DNA from: Ampelocalamus luodianensis
Taxonomy: Eukaryota; Streptophyta; Magnoliopsida; Poales; Poaceae
NCBI GenBank assembly: GCA_036346255.1
Contig: CM070640.1
Coordinates: 37,567,238-37,631,237, forward strand
DNA length: 64,000 nt
Direction: 5' to 3'
Part shown: positions 55,160 to 64,000 of the stretch, piece after piece
Numbering within the stretch: the stretch's first letter is position 1
Layout: each line of letters begins with the position of its first letter
The notes under the pieces: generated by a model
What the model was told of the DNA's origin: nothing
What the model saw: only the letters and a program-made list of their open reading frames with translations
The model's database searches: none
Program-made: the position numbers and the translations under genes

Positions 55160-56825
55160 CTACTGCAGCCCCTCGGTCTTTCAGGGAGAATACCCCATCG
55201 CCTTTCTCTCTTTGCAGACGATGCAGCCTTATTCCTGTCACCGGTCAGATCTGACTTCTTGGCGATCCGCGTCATTCTACAAGCTTTTGGAGAGGCCTCC
55301 GGTCTCCAGACCAACCGCGCCAAGAGTAGTTTTGCTCCAATTCACTGCTCCTCCGCTCACCCGCAGCTGATTGAAGAGGAGCTGCGTTGTCCGTTGGTCG
55401 TCTTCCCTTGCAAGTATCTGGGGTTGCCGCTCTCTCTCAGGAAACCCACTAAGAAAGACTTTCAACCTCTCCTGGACAAAATTGCCGCTCGCTTGCAGAT
55501 GTGGTAGTCTTGCATGCTATCCCAAAGAGGTCGCCTCATCTTAGTGAAGACGGTGCTTACTGCCCTCCCTATTTTCTCCTTCTTGGTGTTGGACACCCCC
55601 CCCAACTTGGTGATCAAAGAAATTGATAAGGGGCGACGTGCTTTCTTGTGGAAAGGTACCGACTCGGTCGTCGGAGGCCATTATCAACTGGCAGTCGGTC
55701 TGTAAGCCTACTTACTACGGAGGGCTGGGTCTTCATAATCTCAGGGTTCTCAGTCGCGCTCTGTGCCTTCGTTGGCTCTGGCTGCAACGCTCATGGAGTG
55801 AGCGACCGTGGCGTGCCCTTCCGGCTCAGGCCAATAGGGCAGAGATGGATCAGGCTTCGCTAGAGGTCCGGTTGGGGAACGACGAACGCGCTTTATTCTG
55901 GTTCGATCGGTGGATGAATGGACAAGGCATTCTGGCGGTGGCGCCTTCGCTAATTGGAGCGGTTCCGCTGGCGATTAGGAACAAGCGATCGGTGTCTCAG
56001 GTTTTATCTAATAACCAATGGGTTGTTGACATCAAAGGGGACCTCAGTGTGCAGGGTGTTTGGGAGTATCTTCAACTCTGGGACTTGCTTAGGGCAGTCA
56101 TCTTGGTGCAGCAGGAGGGCAGCTTTCTTTGGCGTTGGGAGACCTCAGCTCAGTACTCCGCTAGATCGGCTTACAGGGCCTCCTTTTTCGGTTCTGTGAG
56201 TTTCGCTTGTGCCAGACCCATCTGGAAATCGGCGGCTCCGCTCAAGTGCAAATTCTTCCTTTGGTTGGCGATTCGTAGACGCTGCTAGACAGCGGACAGG
56301 CTGGAACGCAGAGGTCTCCCGAGCCATCGGCTGTGTGTTTTCTGTACTTCGGCCGATGAAACAATCGATCATCTCCTAATCGACTGTGCTGTCTCCGCCC
56401 AGATCTGGGCTCATTTCCTCCCTCTAGTTGGTTTTCAAACCTGCATTCCGGTCGGGCAGCTCTCCTTAGAACAATTTTGGATCTCCGCTCGTAGTTCGGT
56501 CCTGAAGAACCAACGTCAAGGGCTCGACTCCTGTATCGCTCTCATTTCTTGGATGTTATGGAAGGAAAGGAACAATCGTGCCTTCAACACGGTGGTTTCT
56601 TCGGTGACCTTGCTGCTGCAAGCGATTTTCGATGAGTTTCGCCTTTGGCGCATGGCGGGTGCTCGATGTTTGGCGGCGCTTCCTTTCCAGAGTAGTCGCT
56701 TTGTATTAGGTCGCCTAGCTTTTCTTTAGTGTTCTCTTTCTTTCCTTTTCTTATTGTATCTTTGTTGTACTGTGTTTTCTTTCTTCTTAATGGAATGACG
56801 TGCAATCCTTTTGCGTGTTATCGAA
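55160..56825 (+). mobile_element. 5'-truncated non-LTR retrotransposon (L1-type LINE), RT end and zf-RVT
   Basis: Starts within RT just before the catalytic LSLFADDAALFLSP. Then come SGLQTNRAKSSFAP, CKYLGLPLSLRKPTKKDF, MLSQRGRLILVKTVLTALPI, YYGGLGLHNLRVLSRALCLRW and WLNGQG-type blocks. The C-terminal zinc-binding region LCVFCTSADETIDHLLIDC and LISWMLWKERNNRAFN complete it. It ends in a short A-run (56823-56830). Two in-frame TAG codons (55506, 56287) stand where Trp is usual in this family, and a frame change lies near 55620. 5' truncation is normal for LINE copies. Confidence 0.88.
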
Positions 56826-57359
56826 AAAAATGTCTATTTTGGACCGCGGGAGTATGGACATGTAATTACACTAGCTAGTCATAGGGAGAACGATGTTCTT
56901 GAGTAATTTGTCAACACATTGAAAATTTTGTTACTACTAAGCATTTGCTAGGCCTAATTTCTATTATTTTCTAGGAAAGCTTACCAAATTTAATGTGTGG
57001 TTATGGCCATGTTAGCCCTCACTAAAATAGAATTGATTGGTTTGTCTTTTAAGTGTGATATACTTACTAGTGGGTGTATGAAGCAAGGCTATTTCTTTAG
57101 TTTAATGTTAATGTTAGATTTTTCTTACAAAGTTCTAATCTTTTTTTCATTATGTTTTTGAGTAAAAGCCTAAGTCTTTTTAAATAATATTTTTTCCCCA
57201 ATGTTCCTTTGTAGTCATTGCTATTGATACCGAAATGCATGAGGACGAAGAAAGTGATGAAGAGGACGACGAAGATTATGTTGATGTTGGGATCTCACTT
57301 GTTGAAGATGGAAGAAAGTTCAGGTCTAAGGCTTGGAGAGTGACGAAGATTAAAATCTC
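56826..57359. other. No supported gene; acidic coding-like fragment
   Basis: Mostly AT-rich. 57225-57350 reads a very acidic stretch (HEDEESDEEDDEDYVDVG) after a possible acceptor TTTGTAG. It may be the tail of a transposase or another gene; too short to assign. Confidence 0.25.
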
Positions 57360-57991
57360 TATGTATTTTTATAATACATAATAAAAGACTATATGTCTTC
57401 ATGGTCGTAACCCCTAAGGCTAACAATCTCACTGGTCGTAAGGATTCCAGAGGTTACATAATGGGTACCCTGGTCGGACAAGGTTTTGTACCTAGTCTCC
57501 AACCAGGTAGCTGCTCGTAGAAGCTGTGAACTGGTATCTAGATTTAACTCCAGGTATATTCCTTACCGTGTGATGAATCATGATCCTAAGACACTGACAA
57601 CAACCTCCATACGGTTGATGCTTCATCAACCACCGCCTCGCTCTGACTAGTCGCGACACTTCCCAACAATTGTCTTCTCCAGGAATAACTGCCGCCTCTT
57701 CAGGGATTATTTAAAGATGTAGCACAGACGGAATGAGGAAGATAGAAGATAATAGATTAGATTGCATCAGGTTGAAGCATGGCGATCAGCATTAGATTCG
57801 TGTTTCAAATCTGATTCAATAGCCTAGCAAGTATTACGCTCGGTGTAATTAGGATTAGTCCACCGCCTTATCATAGGCACCCCCTGTAATAGCCAGTTCA
57901 TATCAATAAAGAGCAGACCCGTTCTCTCCCAAGAGATCCGTGTCATTTTCCTCTTTTTTATTTCGTAAGATCGGCGACTCGATCGTCGACA
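57360..57991 (+). repeat. LTR of a Tat/RIRE2-like Ty3/gypsy element
   Basis: The right end is placed by the primer site just after it: the LTR ends in CGTCGACA at 57991. The sequence has AATAAAG (about 57908) near a putative R region. The left end is uncertain; TGTATTTTTATAATACA near 57360 is a candidate. A second LTR is not in the window. Confidence 0.6.
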
Positions 57992-57993
57992 GC

Positions 57994-58010
57994 TGGCACC
58001 GTCCGTAGGG
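57994..58010 (+). promoter_or_regulatory. Primer binding site of the Tat-like element
   Basis: TGGCACCGTCCGTAGGG lies two bases after the LTR end. TGGCGCCGTC(T/C)GTGGG-type sites are usual in Tat/RIRE2-group gypsy elements; three positions differ here. Confidence 0.7.
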
Positions 58011-58099
58011 TAAGCAGGCGTGGATTTATTGAAGAAATTCTTCGCTCAGCAGATCCTCGTCATTGCTCCCTCATAATCGCTCATGCGGTTATGGTAGGG

Positions 58100-60070
58100 A
58101 GTTAGGACGAGGAGAGTTGGTTCGACTTGGCAGACTATTCCAACCTCTACATGGACGTATGCATTCGCGCCATGGAAGAAAATGGGATGTCGTCATCCTC
58201 CTCCTCTGCTGACTCGTCAGTCGCAAACATCAGCGAGATTGACCGGATGGAGGAAGACATGCCACCAGTGGTGTCTTTAGAGGAACAAACTGTTCCGACC
58301 AGCTCGGAGTGACCAAGGACCTCCGCAAGCCCGGTCCTCCCAACCAGCGAAAAAGGTGACAAAACTTCAGCACCCCAACTCGAGGATCAATGTACTCTCG
58401 ATACGATCATGGCTGACAGGTACTCACCCACGGCTTCTGGCGATTTCAGGAGCCAACTGACATCTGGTAACGGTGTCGATGAAGCTCCCATTGGTCGTAG
58501 ACCAAGTGGGAATGATAAGTCTCAGCATATGATCGGCAATTCACCGGATCAGGCTGAGTCCACCGCAAAGACCTCAAGAGGTGCTAATCTCTAACCGCTC
58601 TTCATCGTGGAAACTCCTTACAGAAGCATTGGAAGGCTCTCCATTAGTTACGATGGAAGCTCGTCGAAAGATCGCTGATGGAGGCACGAGGTCAATGCAA
58701 TCGGAGATACGGGTCATAATGGCGTGTACGGTCCTACACAAACTACCTCGCCACCACTTGTTGATGGAGATGGTACAAGCCCTCAAGCACCAAATACCAG
58801 AGGTAACAGAACTGATAGACGTATATCAGTTAATTCATCTGGTTCTACCCCACCCCGAGTAATGGGTCGGACGGAACCAACTAGGAGGTTGGGGAGAAGT
58901 TCAGGTCATCGGACACCCAATCCTAATGGGAACCCTCCAAGACCTTCAGTAACAGCACAAACCTGCAATGAGTTCAAAATATTTTAAATAATTCTGACCC
59001 TGCTTTGGCAGAAACTCCAGATTTTGTCCAACTCATAGGTCAGGTATCAAAAATCCTCCAGCAGACCATGCAGCGTACGAAAGCATATCGGGAACAAAGG
59101 AATTCACAAAGTCAAACTATGTCTTCATCCCAACGTTCCTCCCTTGGTAGGGGGCAACACGGTCGGATTGAAGACCAATCGATACCAAGACCTTCTCATC
59201 GATTCCGACCAAGGAGTCACGAAGGAAGAAGGCTATTTCAAACAACCACTCCTTCCCCTCATCAAGAGGAGCGATCGCTTGGCCCTGATAATCTTTGACA
59301 TCATCTGAACCAAGCAGGCACTCGAAGGCGTCATACCAACGTCCACGACCGAATCAGGACACCAGAGTTCTGGCACTCTAACTTGAGAAACCGGTCTCCG
59401 ACCGATTACAATCTGGCACCCTTCCAAAGAAGGCGCCATGAATCAATTGCAGGTTGTCGAGTCTTCTCCGCAGGTCTGCAGGCTGTACGCTGGCTGAACA
59501 GATTTCGACTAGCCAACATGGATAAATTCAATGGGACTCAAAACCCGTTAGAATTTCTCTAAATCTATACTACTGCCATCAGAGCTACTGGCGGTGACAA
59601 AAATATGATGGCAAACTATCTACCCACGGTACTTGAAGGGTATACTCGGTCATGGTTGGTGAACCTGCCAGTCGGATCGATCTACACTTGGGAGCAACGC
59701 TGCAACCTTCTGATTGCGAATTTCTAGGGTACGTACGACCGCCCTGGAAAGGAAGATGATCTTCACTGAATTCGACAAAAATCCAATGAGACTCTCCGAT
59801 AGTACATCAGAAGGTTTAGCCAAGTTCATAATTCAATATCCGAGGTCGCAGAATTTTCTGTCATCCAAGTTTTCAAAGCAGTGCTGAGGGATCAACGGTT
59901 TACAGAGGATATTGCAATAAACCCTCCACGAACGACCGTCGAACTCTTCGACATGGCCGATAAATACGCAGCCGCTAATGAAGCGGTTGAATGGTGTGAG
60001 ACCATTGATCGAAAGGATAAAATCTCTCAACTCGGCTTGGATAAATCAGAAAAAAAAACATAAGAAAGAC
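58100..60070 (+). pseudogene. Tat-like gypsy gag, interrupted by stops
   Basis: A Ser-rich, acidic N-terminal part (58127-58312) and Pro/Arg/Ser-rich linkers precede the retrotrans_gag domain at about 59520-60060: MDKFNGTQNPLEFL, NYLPTVLEGYTRSWLVNLP, SIYTWEQRCNLLIANF, AINPPRTTVELFDMADKYAA. Several in-frame stops (for example after EFL and after IANF) and frame changes disable it. No protease or RT follows; sequence passes into copia remnants at about 60380. Confidence 0.8.
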
Positions 60071-60144
60071 AAGGAGCAACTGTTTATCCACAAGGAATAA
60101 AGAAGGAAGCACATCAGGCAGATCACGAGGTGAGCAAACGAACA

Positions 60145-60235
60145 ACAACATTGATTGCAAGAAAGAGAAGAAGAGTACAACAACATTGATTGCAAAGAAA
60201 AAGCGTCCAAAGCAGCATTGATTGCAAAGAAAAAA
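60145..60235 (+). repeat. Short tandem repeat, ATTGATTGCAA-AGAAA units
   Basis: Three copies of ATTGATTGCAA(A)GAAA at about 60150, 60186 and 60218, with variable spacers. Confidence 0.8.
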
Positions 60236-60379
60236 AAAATTAAACCCGAAAAGGAGTAGGCAGAGATTTCGCTGTCTAGCTTTAGTTCTTGAATTCATCC
60301 CGGCGAAAATTGCTAACGTACAGGCACTAAGCGATTTGCTAAGCGCACATGATCAAGTGTTCTAGCAACTCCAGTCTTC

Positions 60380-62700
60380 ATTGCTCCGTGTACATAGAAG
60401 TTTACCCAATATTCCAGAAATTCTTTGCTAGGTACACACAGATTTGCACCAACAAATTTGGAATTTCTTCGACATGGTGACTTTGAAGTATGATCTTCTG
60501 CTGCTAGATCGAGAAACGATGTTTTCTCTATGGAAAGTCAAGATGCGAGCTGTTCTTGCATAACTCGCTTTGGATGATGCTTTATTGGGGATCGACACGA
60601 TGTTCGCTGCATGGTACCTTGAGGAGAAGCAAAGAAAAGATCGTAAGTTTTTATCTTATATTCATCTTTATCTATCAAATAATATTCTGTATGAGGTTTT
60701 GAGGGAGAAGAGCGCCACCACATTATGGTTGAAACTGGAGTAGATTTGCATGACCAAATATCTTACCAGTAAGATGCATTTGAAGCAGAAGCTTTATTCG
60801 AGTAAGATGGTGGAAGGTAGGTCATTGTTGAACTACCTGACAGCATTCAAAGAAGTAGTCTCGGATCTCGAGTCTATGGAGGTAGAATATGATGATGAAG
60901 ATTTGTCTTATTCTTTTATGCTTGCTGCCTAGTTCATACTCTACGTTCAAAGATACTATTATATATAGCCGAGATACTCTTAGACTTAATGAAGTCTATG
61001 AAGCACTGCATGTGAAGGAAAAAGATGAAACTCATGGTTCTGAATGAAAGTTCAAATTTGCATGCAGAAGGCCTGGATGTCCATCGTAGACAACAGGAGA
61101 GGGGGTTCAAACGACGATTCAAGAAGCAAAGATCTTGAGCAGAAATTAAAAGGGCAGATCAAAATTCAGAGGTAGGTACAAGTCATACAAGTATTGTAAT
61201 AGAAATGGACACGACATATATGAGTGCTGGTGGGTAAAAAAAGAAGAAAAAGAATAACCATTTCAAGAAGGATCAATAAGAGGATGATGCTAAAGCCACC
61301 ATTGTTACTAAGCAAAATTCTGATGGAGATGTTCCTGTTGCCTTTATCAGTAATTCTAAAACTGATGATGAGTGCATTCTTGAAATAGCCGACACTTTCC
61401 ACATGAGTCCGAACCGATATTGATTCGTGAATTATGAAGCTACACCAAGTGATTCTGTGTTGATGGGTGACAATTGACCAAGCAAGATTGCAGTCATTCA
61501 TTCTATCTAGATCAAGATGATTGATGGTAGCATCAGAATTTTATCGGATGCTCAACATATTTCGGGTTTGAAGAGAAATCATATCTCACTGAGTACTCTC
61601 GATGTTAAAGGGTAGAAGTATACAAGTGGAGGTAGAGTTTTGAAGATCTCCAAAGGTTCTTTTGTTGTGATGAAAGGTGAGGTGAAAGCTACCAACTTAT
61701 ATCACCTACAAGGTACTATAATTTTAATGTTGTTGTTGCCTCAAATGAATCCTTCGATTATGATACTACTAATATTTGGCATATACGTCTAGGGCTTATG
61801 AGTAAAATTGATATGATAGAGTTATGCAAAAGTGGGCTCCTTGATGGTCAAAGTATCAACAAGTTTAAATTTTGTGAACTGTCTTCGGCAAGCAAAATAC
61901 GGTGAGGTTCAGCACAACAGTTCACTCTACAAAAGACATTAGATTATGTTCACTCTGATTTGTGGGGAGAATCTCACATTCTATCCCTTAGAGGTGCTAA
62001 CTACATGTTGACCATCATTGATAATTATTCAAGAAGAGTTTGGGCCATATTTCGTGAAGCATAAATCAGATGTGTTCAAGACATTCAATGAGTGAAAGAT
62101 TATGATTGAAAAGTAAAATGGCAGGCATGTCAAGAATCTACGTGATGATAATGTCTTGGAGTTCTGTTTTGGAGAATTTAAAGTTTTATGCAGATTAGAA
62201 GGCATTTTGAGATATTACATTGTCCTCTCCTAGGTATTCCTTAGCAAAATTGTGTGGCCGAACGCATGAATAGAACCATTACAAACAAGGTACGTTGCAT
62301 GTTATATAACTCCGGCTTATCTAGGAGTTATTGGGCTAAAGTCGCGTCCACTGCTTGTTTGATTAATCGGTCACCCAACCTAGCAAATGATAAGAAGACT
62401 CGAATTGAGATATGGTCTGGTTCTCCAGTAGATTATTCAAATTTGAGAATATTTGGTTGTTGTACTTATGCTCATTTTAACAATGGTAAATTGGAGTCTA
62501 GAGACGCTAATTGTATTTTTCTTGGTTATAAACTTGGTGCGAAAGGATATAAATTGTGTAATCCTAAAACTTTAAATGTGGTTATTAGCAGAAGTATTAC
62601 TTTTGAAGAATCTGCTATGTGGTATGAAAAATCATCTATTGATGTTCTCGATGAGAAGTTGTAGAAATCAAGCGTGCATGTGGAGCATATTATTGATTCA
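60380..62700 (+). pseudogene. Ty1/copia remnant: gag, pre-integrase and integrase C-terminus
   Basis: gag pieces: WLKLE, then MTKYLTSKMHLKQKLYSSKM and LTAFKEVVSDLESMEVEYDD (60750-60930), UBN2-type. Near 61770-61900: IWHIRLGLMSKIDMIELCKS (GAG-pre-integrase). 61940-62040: DYVHSDLWGES and YMLTIIDNYSRRVW (integrase core start). 62254-62664 is open: MAERMNRTITNKVRCMLYNS, FGCCTYAHFNNGKLESRDA, CIFLGYKLGAKGYKL. Many stops and frameshifts occur. RT, RNase H and LTRs are absent, so it is a fragment. Confidence 0.85.
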
Positions 62701-63680
62701 TGATCTACACTAGAAGTCGAAAATAAAAATATACGGGTACGTGTGCGCGCATACAAGGCACTCTAATACCATATAAACTAATAAGATAATTTACCGCACA
62801 CATAATTAACATATTGCTTGAGATTAAACAGAGGTACGTCTGCACGCATACAATTTAGAAAAAAGTAACTAATATTGTAAAAATAGGGGCATGCAGCTAC
62901 ATGATCTATATATGATACATAGTTGTTATGTTAGTAAGAACCCCAACAACTTATTATGCTCAAAGATTTTCTTCCATCGAAGATCATACTTCAATTAGTT
63001 TTGTTATGTTGTATTTTCCTTTAAGCTTCTATTGTCATTTCTAATGTGTAGGATATCTTTAGAAAATCTAAATAGCCTACAAGATGTTGGAAATATGGAT
63101 AATATTTTAATTTTAGATTTTATTATAAGGCAAAGATCACAAATAACTAGAGATGTATAAAACAATGCTAACAGCAGACAACTCATTGTACTTCTAAACA
63201 TACACAATAATATGATTATAACAGATGTCGCACAACCAACTTACAGTCGGGCTTGATAAAGAACAGGAAGCAGCGTAGACTCGATGCAGTGCAGAACGTA
63301 AATAAAGCAGTGAAGCGAGCGGTCGCGCAAATGCACTGCCCAGAAACATTATTGCCGCCCCCATGCAAATACTCTTTGCATCATTGGTTCGGAGATATCC
63401 GCTCATCCTCCTTCCCGGTGCACGCCGAGGGGAAGGGATGGCTTGACTCGACAACACAACACACTAGCACAGTAGAACAGAGAGGAAGAAGAAGAAATTG
63501 AAGTGAATCAATTGGTCTTAGGTCAGGATGTCTCCAGATCCTTTTAAGGTCGATACAATTACTCTCTAGTAACTGCATAATAAAGCACATAATGAATCAC
63601 TGGTAACTGCTAATTGAAAAACCAATTAATGGCAATTAAGCAGTGTTTATGAGCTCCTGACTATACTCTGGTCTACGACT
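62701..63680. other. No supported gene
   Basis: AT-rich to about 63240, then mixed. No domain, RNA gene or element terminus was recognised. Confidence 0.4.
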
Positions 63681-63689
63681 CCGACAAGT

Positions 63690-63785
63690 GACCACATTGG
63701 TATTCTGACGACCACACTGGTCTTTCTAGTGACTACAATGGTCTTTTGACCACACTGGTCTTCCGAGTGACCACATTGGTCTTCC
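63690..63785. repeat. Five-copy minisatellite, GACCACAYTGGT core
   Basis: Core GACCACATTGGT or GACCACACTGGT (one copy GACTACAATGGT) at 63690, 63710, 63731, 63748 and 63769, with unit lengths of 17-21 bases and a linker like CTTCCGA. Confidence 0.85.
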
Positions 63786-63795
63786 GATGAGTGCA

Positions 63796-64000
63796 GTTTG
63801 ACCAATATCAAAGGAGAGAGAGAAATACACTGTTAGTAAAAGAAAGGTAGACTAATTTCACGACACGTTCACGCGTCCCAAGTCCCAAGTCACGTGATTG
63901 CCACGCGAATATACGCGTGCGTATGTACGTTCGTGCGTGTGACTTTAGCTATAATCTTTCTTATGTCACCTCATACCATATGTCACTTGTTCCAAGGGGT
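63796..64000. other. Window end, no gene
   Basis: Contains TCCCAAG repeats (63875-63890) and alternating CG/TA-rich sequence (63900-63940). No coding signal. Confidence 0.4.

Noticed and set aside
1..64000. tRNA and rRNA genes
   Set aside because: I scanned for tRNA-like box B sequences and rRNA landmarks and found none that I could support by eye.

Overview
The window looks like chromosomal DNA from a grass, most like Oryza or a close relative. The reasons are the very GC-rich codon use of the two real genes, the GA/CT-rich leaders, and the set of transposons (chromovirus-type Ty3/gypsy, Ty1/copia, Tourist-like, hAT, Helitron, L1-type LINE). The species is an inference from style, not from a database match.

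Only two clearly intact host genes are visible. A RALF (rapid alkalinization factor) peptide-hormone precursor lies on + at 10003-10377. A leucine-rich-repeat extensin of the LRX/PEX family lies on - at 13341-16400. They face each other tail to tail, about 3 kb apart. RALF peptides are established ligands of LRX wall proteins, so a ligand gene and a receptor-type gene of the same signalling system sit side by side. This is the most interesting biology in the window.

Almost everything else is mobile DNA. 1-3203: region to the left of, and including, a long Ty3/gypsy 3' LTR. 3204-6945: decayed Ty3/gypsy chromovirus (-), fused at its gag end to a plant-mobile-domain (PMD) gene fragment (to about 7960). 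9530-9573: two abutting palindromes upstream of RALF. 16678-21394: full-length hAT transposon with an exact 8-bp target duplication, inserted 278 bp upstream of the LRX start codon. 21510-24797: 3.3-kb Harbinger-like element flanked by TTA. 25510-31957: complete but decayed Ty1/copia element with two LTRs and an exact TCGCC duplication, splitting a GC-rich locus that has a TATA box. 33353-33520 and 34412-35231: two non-autonomous hAT elements, each with an exact 8-bp duplication. 35425-36845: large inverted repeat. About 38666: Helitron 3' terminus. 40455-44975: second Ty1/copia element (+) that has lost its reverse transcriptase. 45699-46252: Tourist-like element flanked by TAA. 48058-48163: orphan exon of a nucleotidylyltransferase-like gene. 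48280-52694: probable solo LTR of a long-LTR gypsy element. 55160-56825: 5'-truncated LINE. 57360-60070: LTR, primer site and gag of a Tat-like gypsy element, running directly into the gag-integrase part of a third copia remnant (60380-62700). The end (62700-64000) holds no gene I can support.

Element boundaries with target duplications were read directly from the sequence. Family names rest on motif recognition. Long stretches between elements show nothing I can name and are recorded as such.
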